Origin: Pedobacter sp. Hv1
Lineage (GTDB): Bacteria; Bacteroidota; Bacteroidia; Sphingobacteriales; Sphingobacteriaceae
NCBI RefSeq assembly: GCF_001412215.1
Contig: NZ_LLWP01000012.1
Location: forward strand, 124,001-188,000
Length of the DNA: 64,000 bases
Direction: 5' to 3'
Under the pieces are notes generated by a model. The model was not told the origin of the DNA. It saw only the letters and a program-made list of their open reading frames with translations, and did not search any database. Made by a program: the position numbers and the translations under genes. Numbering within the stretch: position 1 is the stretch's first letter; each line of letters opens with the position of its first letter. Shown in pieces: positions 6,554 through 15,518 of the stretch.

Positions 6554-8945
6554 GGGTAATTCCGCCACCAAAACCCATATCACTATCGTAATGTGTACTT
6601 AAAGAAACATATTTAGTGGCGATAAATTTAAGTCCACCCATGTATTCTTTATCCGTATTCAGCATAAAACTGGCTCTTAATCTTTTAGAAACAGGAATAT
6701 CCTCTCTCATTAATTGAAACCGTAAATTGCCATCATGGTAAACTTCTGCTTGTGCTTTAATGAGCATAGGTAAGGTGTATTCAATACCTGCCGATAGCAG
6801 TGCTCTCTTGTCTTTGGTGTTTTTTTGTCCGAAAATATTTTTTTCATGTTCATCCATTCCCATTTTTCGGTAGCGCCAATCGAAACCTATAAAAGGCATT
6901 ACCCATTGCATTCGGTCAAGGTATCGGCCAATATGGGTCTCTACTTCATAGCCATGCATGGCCTTATAGCCTAAACGCCATTCTGTTGCAATATTCCAAC
7001 GGGTGTTGGCCAACATGGCCATTCCATCATTCCCATTGCTAGCAAAATCATTTTCGGCCATAAAATGGAACATCCTGTCGTCTGCAAATAACATGCGTTG
7101 GGCCAATTTAGGATCGGGTATTTCGGGGTTTGGTGGCGAGTTCTCATAACTGAATATTCTTCCCATTCCGCTCATCATGTGGTACAAAATATGGCAATGG
7201 AAAAACCAGTCTCCGCTTTCTGAAGCAGCAAACTCTATGGTATCTTTTTCCATAGGCATAATGTCTAAGACGTTTTTTAGCGGAGCATAATCACCCTGGC
7301 TGTTTAATACCCTAAAATCATGCCCATGTAAATGCATCGGATGTCTCATCATGCTGTTATTGTAGAGCACAATTCTTACATTTTCTCCTTTTTTGATCAG
7401 AATCTTGTCAGACTCGGAGACAGTTTTGTCATCTAAGGTCCATACATATCTATTCATGTTGCCAGTTAGGGCAAACTTTAATTCTTTTGTTGGACCTTTT
7501 GGTAAAACTGTTTTTTGGGGAGCACGCAACATGTCGTAGTTTAAGGTAACAAGATCAGGCTGATCGGTAGACATGTCCATGTCCATTTCTTTCCCATTCT
7601 GATTGCTTTTTTTCTTTGTTGCCTTTTCATATCCAGTTATTTCAGGATACATGACCGTATTCATATCCATTAGCTGGTTCTGCATTTGCATGCCATCCAT
7701 TTGTATCAGATCACCATTCATGGCCATCATGCCATTCATCATTTTCATGCCTTCAAAATACTTGAGTTTGGGCATGGGTGTTGCTTGTACTTTTGGGCCA
7801 TTTCCAAGCCATAAGGAGGCCGATTTGGTGCGGTCTTCTGGGGTAACCAAAAACTCGTAGCTCTTATTTTCAGGAACGGTTACAATTACATCATAGGTTT
7901 CAGAAACTGCAATGATCAATCGGTCTACCTCAATTGGCTCCACATCGTTGCCATCATTAGCAACTACTGTAATTTTACCGCCAGCATAATTTAGCCAAAA
8001 GTAAGTAGAAGCGCCAGCATTGGCGATGCGCAATCTTACTTTATCGCCTGCTTTTAAAGTTGTTGCTGTAAATTGTTCTTTTCCATTAATCAAAAACCGA
8101 TCGTAATAAACATCACTTACGTCCATCGCATTCATGCGCTTAAACTCGTTGGCCAGTTTTGTTTTGAAATTCCCTGATCTGATTGCTTCGACATAACTTT
8201 GGGTTGTTCCTTTTTTAATGGCAAACCAATCAGTTGCATTGTGTAAACTTCTTTGTACCTCTTTGGGGTTCATGTCTGTCCATTCGCTCAATACAATCGG
8301 GATAGTTGGGAGAGCGAGTTCGTTTCTTTTGTTCAAGATCATTGCGCCATACATGCCTATTTGTTCTTGTAAACCAGTATGGCTATGGTACCAATGGGTG
8401 CCGTTTTGAATGATAGGAAACTTATACACATGTGTGGTATGTGGTTTTATGGGCATTTGGGTTAAGTTGGGCACCCCATCGTATTGATTGGGAAGAAATA
8501 AACCATGCCAATGCAGGGAAGTTTCCTCATTCAAATTGTTATGTACATAAATTGCTGCCGTATCACCTTCGGTAAAGGTTAAGGTAGGCATTGGAATACT
8601 GCCATTCACGGCAATTGCTCTTTTGGGTTTTCCTGTAAAGTTGACCACTGTATCAGCAATGTAAAGATCGTATCGAACAGTTCTGGGAGGAGCTTGGTTT
8701 GTTCGTGTTTGTGTGGGAACCGTTTTTGATACTACTGGTATAGGTGCCTGTTTTGGGGTTTCGGGCACTAGTTTCATTCCACATTTGGGACATTTACCCG
8801 GCATGCTCTCCTTTATTTCGGGATGCATAGGGCAAGTGTATAGGGTTAACTTATCCTGCCCTTTTGTGTTTTCCATATTTTCATGCTGTGCGAAAACGAC
8901 AGTATAAAATAGCATGAACAAACTTAAAAGGGCTACTTTTTTCAT
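6543..8945 (-). CDS. Multicopper oxidase with heavy-metal-binding domain and C-terminal barrel-like domain
   Basis: Exported copper oxidase of the CopA type, about 800 residues. Order: signal peptide; heavy-metal-binding domain YTCPMHPE...CPKCGMKLVP (about 35-62); three cupredoxin domains with copper motifs HWHGLF, HWYHSHTG, HPMHLHGHDF and HCHILYHMMSGMG; a Met-rich segment (about 395-455); then about 190 residues rich in aromatic/Gly beta strands (ATEWRLGYKAMHGYE, LSTHYDSDMGFGGG) that resemble CopB-type copper-resistance barrels. The normal family length is about 600, so the tail is an added domain. ATG 8945 is preferred over a TTG one codon earlier. It is downstream of a DUF3347 gene. Likely role: periplasmic or surface Cu(I) oxidation and copper tolerance. 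Confidence 0.9.
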   Translation of the reverse strand: MKKVALLSLFMLFYTVVFAQHENMENTKGQDKLTLYTCPMHPEIKESMPGKCPKCGMKLVPETPKQAPIPVVSKTVPTQTRTNQAPPRTVRYDLYIADTVVNFTGKPKRAIAVNGSIPMPTLTFTEGDTAAIYVHNNLNEETSLHWHGLFLPNQYDGVPNLTQMPIKPHTTHVYKFPIIQNGTHWYHSHTGLQEQIGMYGAMILNKRNELALPTIPIVLSEWTDMNPKEVQRSLHNATDWFAIKKGTTQSYVEAIRSGNFKTKLANEFKRMNAMDVSDVYYDRFLINGKEQFTATTLKAGDKVRLRIANAGASTYFWLNYAGGKITVVANDGNDVEPIEVDRLIIAVSETYDVIVTVPENKSYEFLVTPEDRTKSASLWLGNGPKVQATPMPKLKYFEGMKMMNGMMAMNGDLIQMDGMQMQNQLMDMNTVMYPEITGYEKATKKKSNQNGKEMDMDMSTDQPDLVTLNYDMLRAPQKTVLPKGPTKELKFALTGNMNRYVWTLDDKTVSESDKILIKKGENVRIVLYNNSMMRHPMHLHGHDFRVLNSQGDYAPLKNVLDIMPMEKDTIEFAASESGDWFFHCHILYHMMSGMGRIFSYENSPPNPEIPDPKLAQRMLFADDRMFHFMAENDFASNGNDGMAMLANTRWNIATEWRLGYKAMHGYEVETHIGRYLDRMQWVMPFIGFDWRYRKMGMDEHEKNIFGQKNTKDKRALLSAGIEYTLPMLIKAQAEVYHDGNLRFQLMREDIPVSKRLRASFMLNTDKEYMGGLKFIATKYVSLSTHYDSDMGFGGGITLNY

Positions 8946-8970
8946 CAAAGAAGGATTAGTTTAGTAGAAT

Positions 8971-9003
8971 TACATGGGTTTATTGCTTTAATAAACCCAT
9001 GTA
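8971..9003 (-). promoter_or_regulatory. Long perfect hairpin upstream of the multicopper oxidase
   Basis: TACATGGGTTTATT (8971-8984) and its exact complement AATAAACCCATGTA (8990-9003) enclose a 5-base loop. The hairpin lies in the 64-base gap between the DUF3347 stop and the oxidase start, about 25 bases before the ATG. No T-run follows on the minus strand, so simple termination is unlikely; mRNA processing or translational control is possible. Confidence 0.65.
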
Positions 9004-9009
9004 TTAAAG

Positions 9010-9507
9010 TTACTTAATCGTTTCTGTAATTTTGCCACAGGTTAACATTGATTTTCCATAATATGGATTTTTAATCGCTTGTTCATCACTTAACCAATAC
9101 ATTTTTTTCATTGGGCAGTAATCATAATAAACAGGTTTATCGGTTAATTTTACAGCTTTTGCCAATGCATATACATTTGTGGATAAGGTAGAGAAATGAT
9201 CTCTCTGATGGTCAACATCCTTACTCTCAGCAATGTGTTCGGCATCTAAAACCAGCTTGTCTTTTAATAGGGCAAAAGCCTTTTTGTCTTTTTCAGAAAG
9301 CTTTTTAGCATCTACAGCCTTTACTGCACTTAAAAGTACAGTTGCTTTTGATGCAGCTATATTGGCATCGCTGCTTACAAGTGCATTTTTAACGTCATAG
9401 TACGAGTTTAGCAATTGAGGAAAGGCATTGTCGCCTTGCTGTGCAAAAAGATGATTAGCACTAAAAAACATGGCTAACATTAGCAAGGATAAAAATAATT
9501 TTTTCAT
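9010..9507 (-). CDS. DUF3347 domain protein, copper-associated
   Basis: 165 residues with a signal peptide ending near HLFAQ. The rest matches DUF3347: a helical YYDVKNALVSSD...A region and a C-terminal CPM...YWLSDEQAIKNPYYGKSMLTCG, whose Cys and Met residues look suited to copper or heavy-metal binding. DUF3347 proteins commonly accompany RND metal efflux and multicopper oxidases in Bacteroidota. Here it is directly upstream of such an oxidase on the same strand and is probably cotranscribed, with a long hairpin between the two. Likely a periplasmic metal chaperone or sensor; this is inference. Confidence 0.88.
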   Translation of the reverse strand: MKKLFLSLLMLAMFFSANHLFAQQGDNAFPQLLNSYYDVKNALVSSDANIAASKATVLLSAVKAVDAKKLSEKDKKAFALLKDKLVLDAEHIAESKDVDHQRDHFSTLSTNVYALAKAVKLTDKPVYYDYCPMKKMYWLSDEQAIKNPYYGKSMLTCGKITETIK

Positions 9508-9619
9508 TTTATTATAGATTTAGGGTTTACAGCATCAATCTGACCATGACAGCGGGAATTGCTGTGGCTTGATGGAGCACCGAAAAGCAAAAACATGCCA
9601 TGATTATAAATTTATGATA

Positions 9620-9627
9620 CAAAATTA
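9620..9627 (-). promoter_or_regulatory. Probable -7 element for the DUF3347/copper oxidase operon
   Basis: On the minus strand this reads TAATTTTG, an exact TAnnTTTG box, about 113 bases upstream of the DUF3347 start. The leader and the upstream flank each carry a copy of GACAGCRGGAA (9548-9558 and 9635-9645), possible operator half-sites. No clear -33 TTG was found. Confidence 0.45.
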
Positions 9628-9686
9628 TAATCACGACAGCAGGAAGTGTTACACTATAACCGATAAAAGTTATATAATTTCTGAGC

Positions 9687-10511
9687 TTAGGCAATCATTA
9701 CAGAAGTCATGGTTAAAGAACCACCTATTGCTTTATCGTTAAATAATGTAGCCTCTTCATTTCCATTTTGCAGGCCTAAAGTGTACATTAATGGGAGGTA
9801 ATGCTCTGGGGTTGGTATGGCCAACATGGCAGCGTTACCCATACTTTGATAGTTGATCAAGGGTTCATGGTCTTTGTTGGTGATCAGGGTTTTGAATTTG
9901 TCATTCATGTCCAATGCCCAATCGTAGCCTCCACCTTTAATCATGTCCCAGCTTACCATTCGTAGGTTGTGAACCATATTGCCACTCCCTAAAATCAGTA
10001 CTCCCTTTTTGCGAAGTGCAGAAAGTTCTTTAGCCAGTTCATAATGATAACGGGCATTTTTGGTATAATCAATACTCAATTGTAAAACAGGAATATTAGC
10101 CTCGGGATACATGTGTTTAATGACCGACCAAGCGCCATGATCTAGACCCCAATCGTGGTCTAAAACAACATTTGTTGAGTGTAATAAGTCTGCCGTTTCT
10201 TTGGCCAATTCTGGGTTGCCCGGGGCAGGGTATTGTACATCAAAAAGCGCTTGAGGAAACCCGCCAAAATCATGAATGGTAGGAGGAAAATCCATCGCTG
10301 TAATTTTTGTACCCCTGGTAAACCAGTGAGCAGAGATAATGATTACAGCTTGTGGAACAGGAATAATCGAAGCCATTTCGGCCCATTTTGTGCTAAACTC
10401 GTTTATTTCAATACCATTCATGGGCGAACCATGACCCATAAAAAGCGTGGGCATGATAGCTGTATGGTCAAGATCAGAAGTGAAGTTATTGAATTGATGA
10501 AGGGTTGTCAT
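9687..10511 (-). CDS. LigB-family extradiol dioxygenase (YgiD / 4,5-DOPA dioxygenase type)
   Basis: 274 residues of the class III extradiol ring-cleavage family. Visible motifs: MPTLFMGHGSPMN with the first metal His, ISAHWFTRG with the second, LDHGAWSVIKHMYP, and GSGNMVHNLR. These match the zinc- or iron-dependent YgiD/DODA proteins that open catechol-type rings. It is a stand-alone gene; upstream DNA has an exact TAnnTTTG box. The physiological catechol substrate cannot be read from context. No aromatic pathway genes are nearby. Confidence 0.9.
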   Translation of the reverse strand: MTTLHQFNNFTSDLDHTAIMPTLFMGHGSPMNGIEINEFSTKWAEMASIIPVPQAVIIISAHWFTRGTKITAMDFPPTIHDFGGFPQALFDVQYPAPGNPELAKETADLLHSTNVVLDHDWGLDHGAWSVIKHMYPEANIPVLQLSIDYTKNARYHYELAKELSALRKKGVLILGSGNMVHNLRMVSWDMIKGGGYDWALDMNDKFKTLITNKDHEPLINYQSMGNAAMLAIPTPEHYLPLMYTLGLQNGNEEATLFNDKAIGGSLTMTSVMIA

Positions 10512-10593
10512 GGTTAAAGTTTTAAGCAGATTGGCTATTCATTATTTGTGGTAACAAATAAAAAGCCAAATATTTTTTTGCCATAATGTATTA

Positions 10594-10601
10594 CAAATAT
10601 A
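10594..10601 (-). promoter_or_regulatory. Probable -7 element for the dioxygenase gene
   Basis: The minus strand reads TATATTTG, an exact TAnnTTTG box, 83 bases upstream of the start codon in the gap after the acetyltransferase gene. A -33 element is not evident. Confidence 0.4.
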
Positions 10602-10663
10602 CGGCAACAAGTGAGCTAGATCCATTGACATATGATAATAAACAAAATGAATAAGATGTATCG

Positions 10664-11116
10664 CTATGGCTTGATCAAAAGCATATCAATATGAGGGATT
10701 CCATCTTCTAGGTAGGTATCACTACACTGTTCAAAGCCAAAATCTGAATAGAACTTTTTAAGGTAAAGCTGGGCGCCAATTTTAATGGTATTGGTATGAT
10801 AGGTTTGTAAAGTATGTTCAATACTTTTCTCTATTAAAGTAATGCCTACCCCAAGCCCTCTGTAACGTGGGGAAGTAATTACCCTGCCAATGCTTGCTTC
10901 TTCAAAAGAAATACCAGGAGGCACTAAACGGGTATAAGCGACGAGCTCATTACCATTCCAAGCCATCAAGTGAAAAGATTTTTTATCCTTTCCATCGATA
11001 TCTTGATAAACACAATTTTGTTCCACTATAAAAACCTCACAACGCAAGTGTAAAATGTCAAAAAGCTCTATGGTGGTTAACTCATTAAAATTTTTATAAA
11101 CCCAAGTTAGTTGCAT
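10664..11116 (-). CDS. elaA: ElaA-like GNAT N-acetyltransferase
   Basis: 150 residues matching ElaA: the ELFDILHLRCEVFIVEQNCVYQDIDGKD segment near the N-terminus is characteristic, followed by an acetyl-CoA-binding SPRYRGLGVGITLIEKSI (R/Q-x-x-G-x-G/A type) and a C-terminal YLKKFYSDFGFEQCSDTYLEDGIPHIDM. Expected to be a cytoplasmic acetyl-CoA-dependent acyltransferase of unknown substrate. It starts 25 bases after the PEP carboxylase gene on the same strand, so readthrough transcription is likely. Confidence 0.9.
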   Translation of the reverse strand: MQLTWVYKNFNELTTIELFDILHLRCEVFIVEQNCVYQDIDGKDKKSFHLMAWNGNELVAYTRLVPPGISFEEASIGRVITSPRYRGLGVGITLIEKSIEHTLQTYHTNTIKIGAQLYLKKFYSDFGFEQCSDTYLEDGIPHIDMLLIKP

Positions 11117-11141
11117 AAGCTATTTTCTTTGATAATGGGTT

Positions 11142-13727
11142 TTAAGCTAAGTTTCGACCTGCATTTACAATACCATAAACCGTGCGGATGGCCAATTTTT
11201 CATAAGCCTGTCGTTGCGCTTCATTTAATGGATGTTGTAGTTTTTCTAAAGCATAATGCTGAATAAGCACCAATGGTAAAATAATTTTCTCGCGAACGGC
11301 AATTGAACGTTTTTCTACAGGATAGTTTTCCATTAAACTTTGGTGACCTGCCAGTTTGAGCAACATGCTTTTCGAAAGCTCAAATTCTTGATGTAGAATT
11401 TCCCAAAATGCGCCAAATTTTTTGTCTTTTGCCAAGTAGGCAGTAATTTCAAAATCAGATTTACTCATAGACATCATACAGTTATCGATGATAGTTTTAA
11501 AATAACCCGATTGTTGGTAGGTTTTGCTTACCTGAGCCCAATTTCCGGCCTTTTCTTGATTTTTCAAGGCCGTTCCAATGCCATAGAAACCTGGGATATT
11601 CTGTTTCAATTGGCTCCATGATGTAACAAAGCTAATGGCCCTTAAATCTTCTAATTTTAAATCTTCGCCAGCATTTCTTTTTACTGGGCGGCTACTGATG
11701 GTTATTTTTGAAAGTAGGCTTAAAGGCGATAAAGTTTGCAGATAGGCTAAAAACAAAGGATGTTTGCGTAAGGCTAGAAAAGATTCATAACTATCATTGG
11801 CCATAATTTCGAGCGTGTCGTAATTTTCGGTATCCAATAACACATTGTGCTTTTCTTTAACGCCTGAAGAAATCCCCGCATTGATCAATTGTTCGATATT
11901 GAATTCGGCACTATCTATAGAACCATATTGTGAGCTGATGGTCTGCCCTTGAATGGTCAATTGGATATTTTTATTGGCGATTTCTTTACCCATTGAGGCA
12001 TAAAAACGATGTGTTTTGCCTCCTCCACGAGATGGTGGTCCACCACGGCCATCAAAAAAGGCCAATTTAACCTTATGTTTTTCGGCTACTTTAGATAAGT
12101 TAACCTTAGCTTTAAAAATAGACCAGTTTGCCATGAGGTAACCTCCATCTTTGGTGCTATCAGAAAAACCTAACATGATGTCTTGTTTTCGGCCACGGCT
12201 AGCCAAATGTTTTTGATAAAATGGATGGGTATATAACGTTTCCATAATTTCATCCGCACCAGCTAAATCATTTACGGTTTCAAAAAGAGGCACAAAATCA
12301 ATGCTTAATTCATCAGCCTCCCAGCCATTCCATAAAAACAATTCTATTAATTGTAAAATGTCGCTAGCCTGTTGGCAGTTGCTGATAATAAATCGATGAC
12401 AGGCTTTCTCTCCATTGCTCTGTTGCATTTCTTTAATCTGCGCAATAGTTTGTAGGGTATCTTGCACCAAACTGTCTTGCTCGCCACTGTATATAATTTT
12501 GGCATTTCTAAAGGAGAGTGCCTTTAATTTATCAGCTTCTGGTAACTGATCATAATCCTCGTTAAATAAAGCGTTGATTGGTTTTTGTTGACGGCAATAC
12601 GCATGTACATCTCTTAAAATCCGGCTGTCTTGTCTAATGTCTAATGAGGCAAAATGGCTGCGGTACAGCTCAACTTTACGCAATAAATCATCAACCAGGT
12701 CTACAAAAAGACTGTCGTGGTCTGCAGTTAAAATTCCTTTGATCTTGTTAAGGTTGGTGATCAAGAAATCAGAGATATCTTTTGGTTCTAGGTTGCTATC
12801 GAAAGCATTTTTATACAATACATCCTGCAAAATGGAAATGGTATCCTCAACGCCTCTAAAGGTAATTCTGCGTTTTAAATTTCTAAAATCGCGGTAATAA
12901 CACCTAAATAAAATTTGACGAAGCATTTTAGAAACTTGTAAAGTCGTTTCTGGATGAACATTTGGGTTGCCATCTCTATCGCCACCTGGCCAAAAACCCA
13001 ATTCGATAATTTTTTTAGGATCGATATGATATTCGTTCAGCAACTGGTTTAATCCAGATTGAATATTGGCTGCGGCGAAATAAAATACATTTTCTAAGTA
13101 CCAGGCCAAGCTCAAAGCTTCATCAACAGGTGTTGGCGATTTTTTGTTAAAAAAGGGAGTTTTTCCTAACTGTTGCAGCAACTGGTTAATGGTGCTAATG
13201 TCATTTTCTCTAATGGCAATGGTTAAATCGTTGATAATGGCCAGCACGCTACCAGGATAGAACTGGGTAGGGTGAGCTGTTAACACTAAACGAAGAGAGA
13301 ATTCTTCAATAAGTTGGTCTACCTTTTCATGTAGTTTTTGATCGTCATTAGCCTTTAAAAACAAGGCTCTTAAAGAACTTTGTTCATCGCTTACATTGAG
13401 TTTGTTAAACGAGGCATCTTCAACGGCATCAAACAATACCACTTGCCTTTCTATATACTGGATGAACCTAAAAAGAAGGTCGATAATTTCTTGCGAATCG
13501 GTATTGGGCGTATATTTTTCAAAAAACCGCTCAATTAGCTTTGCTGGGGTTTCGTGGTTCTTTACCCCTTCTTCGCAACTTTTTATAAATAAGGGAAGTA
13601 GAGTTCCTGTATCTTTTACTTTATAAAACGGTAAGGTTAAAAATAAGCTGTTATAAAGCTCAAAACGAGAAATAACCTCATTATTAAAAATAGATTCGCG
13701 TTGACTAGTAGGTTGGTGTGCTTGCAT
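11142..13727 (-). CDS. ppc: Phosphoenolpyruvate carboxylase
   Basis: Anaplerotic enzyme converting PEP and bicarbonate to oxaloacetate. The 861 residues carry LTAHPTQ with the catalytic His, FWPGGDRDGNPNVHPET, LGFSDSTKDGGYL, the FFDGRGGPPSRGGG catalytic loop and QGQTISSQYG. Length is usual for the bacterial family. The C-terminus reads GIVNAGRNLA, not the QNTG/RNTG ending of well-studied PEPCs, which is a lineage variant or may affect allostery. The start is ATG 13727, with an exact -7 box upstream at 13760-13767. Confidence 0.97.
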   Translation of the reverse strand: MQAHQPTSQRESIFNNEVISRFELYNSLFLTLPFYKVKDTGTLLPLFIKSCEEGVKNHETPAKLIERFFEKYTPNTDSQEIIDLLFRFIQYIERQVVLFDAVEDASFNKLNVSDEQSSLRALFLKANDDQKLHEKVDQLIEEFSLRLVLTAHPTQFYPGSVLAIINDLTIAIRENDISTINQLLQQLGKTPFFNKKSPTPVDEALSLAWYLENVFYFAAANIQSGLNQLLNEYHIDPKKIIELGFWPGGDRDGNPNVHPETTLQVSKMLRQILFRCYYRDFRNLKRRITFRGVEDTISILQDVLYKNAFDSNLEPKDISDFLITNLNKIKGILTADHDSLFVDLVDDLLRKVELYRSHFASLDIRQDSRILRDVHAYCRQQKPINALFNEDYDQLPEADKLKALSFRNAKIIYSGEQDSLVQDTLQTIAQIKEMQQSNGEKACHRFIISNCQQASDILQLIELFLWNGWEADELSIDFVPLFETVNDLAGADEIMETLYTHPFYQKHLASRGRKQDIMLGFSDSTKDGGYLMANWSIFKAKVNLSKVAEKHKVKLAFFDGRGGPPSRGGGKTHRFYASMGKEIANKNIQLTIQGQTISSQYGSIDSAEFNIEQLINAGISSGVKEKHNVLLDTENYDTLEIMANDSYESFLALRKHPLFLAYLQTLSPLSLLSKITISSRPVKRNAGEDLKLEDLRAISFVTSWSQLKQNIPGFYGIGTALKNQEKAGNWAQVSKTYQQSGYFKTIIDNCMMSMSKSDFEITAYLAKDKKFGAFWEILHQEFELSKSMLLKLAGHQSLMENYPVEKRSIAVREKIILPLVLIQHYALEKLQHPLNEAQRQAYEKLAIRTVYGIVNAGRNLA

Positions 13728-13759
13728 GCTGATAAGGTAAGAATAATGAACCTTAACAA

Positions 13760-13767
13760 CAAAAATA
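13760..13767 (-). promoter_or_regulatory. Probable -7 element for ppc
   Basis: The minus strand reads TATTTTTG, an exact TAnnTTTG match, 33 bases upstream of the ppc start codon, giving a short leader. Candidate -33 TTG sites upstream are spaced 13 and 25 bases away, both outside the usual range. Confidence 0.45.
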
Positions 13768-13923
13768 ATACAAAAAGGGACAAAAAAAATGACAATTATA
13801 ATTTTTGAAATTTTGCAAAAAATCCCTACCTTGTATTTTATTAAAGGTTAAAAAATCTTTTAAAAGTATCCACGAGGTCTTCTTTAACGAAAATCTTGTG
13901 ACTAATTGTTAATTTTTTGGGAA

Positions 13924-13957
13924 AAAACAGCCCTGGTATTTATATCAGGGCTGTTTT
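13924..13957 (-). terminator. Intrinsic terminator of the drug exporter operon
   Basis: AAAACAGCCCTG (13924-13935) pairs perfectly with CAGGGCTGTTTT (13946-13957) around a 10-base loop, directly after the MFS stop codon at 13961. On the minus strand the stem runs into a T-tract. Confidence 0.9.
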
Positions 13958-13960
13958 ATT

Positions 13961-15508
13961 TTAGTGGGCATCAACCGGAACATTTACGTTCTTTTTGAAT
14001 TTTTGCAGGTACAGCAAAGGAATAGAACACAGCAGCACCATACCAGCTACCCAGTAAGCATCGCTATAGGTGAGCAATAAGGTCTGTTTAACTACCGAGC
14101 CTTCAATCGCTTTCATGGCCATAACCTTGGCATCTAAATACGAAGCTCCTTTGGCCATGAAATTATGGATAAACCCATTTAATCTTTCTGTAAAAGCAGG
14201 GTTATATTCGTTTACGTTGGTTAACAAGTTATTTCTGTGGAAACCTTGACGGGTGTGGATTAAAGTAGTTAAGGCTGCAATACCGAAAGAACCACCCAAT
14301 TGACGCATCATGTTATTTAAACCAGAACCTTGACCAATTTCTGTACCTTTTAAGTCTTGCATAGCTAAGGTGGTTAATGGAACAAATAACAATGCCATTC
14401 CAATACCTCTAATTACCAATGGCATAAAGAACTGATCAGTACCGGATGATAGTGTAGATTTGCTCAACATATCGCAAAACACAAAGAATAAGAACATTCC
14501 TATGGTAGCCATAAACTGTGCTGGAATTCCTTTTTTAAGGAACATGCCGATAAAAGGCATCATGGCAATGGTACATAGTCCACCTGGGAATAAGATTTCG
14601 CCAGTTTGTAACGGAGAGAAGCCTAACAAATTCTGACAGAAAACAGGGAAAACGAATACCGATCCATATAAACCAAAGCCTAAAATAAAGGATGTAAACA
14701 TGCCAATAGAGAAGCTTCGGTGCCGCATAATTTTAAAGTTGACGATCGGGTGGTCGGTACTGAGCTCTCGCCAAATAAAGAGCAATAGCCCGAATACTGA
14801 AGTTACAGCCAATACGGTAATGTAAGGCGTAGCAAACCAATCTTCACTCTCTCCTTTTTCTAAAAGGGTTTGTAAACTACCAACAGCAATGGCCAATAAC
14901 AAAATTCCCCACCAATCTACCGGCAGTCCTTTTCCATCTTTTGGCGTCTTTTTAATAAAGGTAATGGTACAATAGGCGGCGAGGATACCGACGGGAATAT
15001 TTACATAAAATATCCAAGGCCAATCGCTAATTTCTAAGATGTAACCACCAATGGTTGGTCCAACAGTTGGTCCAACAACGGCACCTAAACCAAATAGCGC
15101 TGTTGCAATGCCTACGTCTTCTCTAGGCCATGTTTCTAAAAGGATAGATTGGGCCGTAGAAATCAATCCACCACCAGCTAAACCCTGTAAAATACGGAAA
15201 GCGATCAGTTCCTCTAACGAAACTGCATTACCACATAAAAAAGAGGCAATGGTAAAGACAATAATTGAGGTTAAGAAATAATTCTTACGGCCAAAGCGAC
15301 TGCCCAACCAACCCGACATGGGCAAGATGATTACGTTCGCAACAGCGTACCCTGTAGATAACCAGGCGATGTCCTCGAGGGTTGCACCTAGGTTACCTTG
15401 TATCTGAGGGATCGCTACGTTTACAATGGTGGTATCTATCAGCTCCAAAAGGGAAGCTGTAATCACCGTAAACGTAATGATCCATTTTTTAAAACCTACT
15501 TCGGCCAT
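13961..15508 (-). CDS. DHA2-family MFS multidrug transporter (EmrB-like)
   Basis: Inner-membrane proton antiporter of 515 residues with about 14 hydrophobic segments. The N-terminal LLELIDTTIVNVAIPQIQ (motif D1), GWLGSRFGRKNYF (motif A) and RILQGLAGGGLIS, plus LFGLGAVVGPTVGPTIGG (motif C), are typical of DHA2/EmrB exporters. It is the last gene of the TetR-TolC-HlyD-MFS operon; with the HlyD and TolC partners it should form a tripartite pump across both membranes. A terminator follows immediately. Substrate unknown; amphiphilic drugs are usual for the family. Confidence 0.95.
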   Translation of the reverse strand: MAEVGFKKWIITFTVITASLLELIDTTIVNVAIPQIQGNLGATLEDIAWLSTGYAVANVIILPMSGWLGSRFGRKNYFLTSIIVFTIASFLCGNAVSLEELIAFRILQGLAGGGLISTAQSILLETWPREDVGIATALFGLGAVVGPTVGPTIGGYILEISDWPWIFYVNIPVGILAAYCTITFIKKTPKDGKGLPVDWWGILLLAIAVGSLQTLLEKGESEDWFATPYITVLAVTSVFGLLLFIWRELSTDHPIVNFKIMRHRSFSIGMFTSFILGFGLYGSVFVFPVFCQNLLGFSPLQTGEILFPGGLCTIAMMPFIGMFLKKGIPAQFMATIGMFLFFVFCDMLSKSTLSSGTDQFFMPLVIRGIGMALLFVPLTTLAMQDLKGTEIGQGSGLNNMMRQLGGSFGIAALTTLIHTRQGFHRNNLLTNVNEYNPAFTERLNGFIHNFMAKGASYLDAKVMAMKAIEGSVVKQTLLLTYSDAYWVAGMVLLCSIPLLYLQKFKKNVNVPVDAH

Positions 15509-15518
15509 TTTTATTGAT

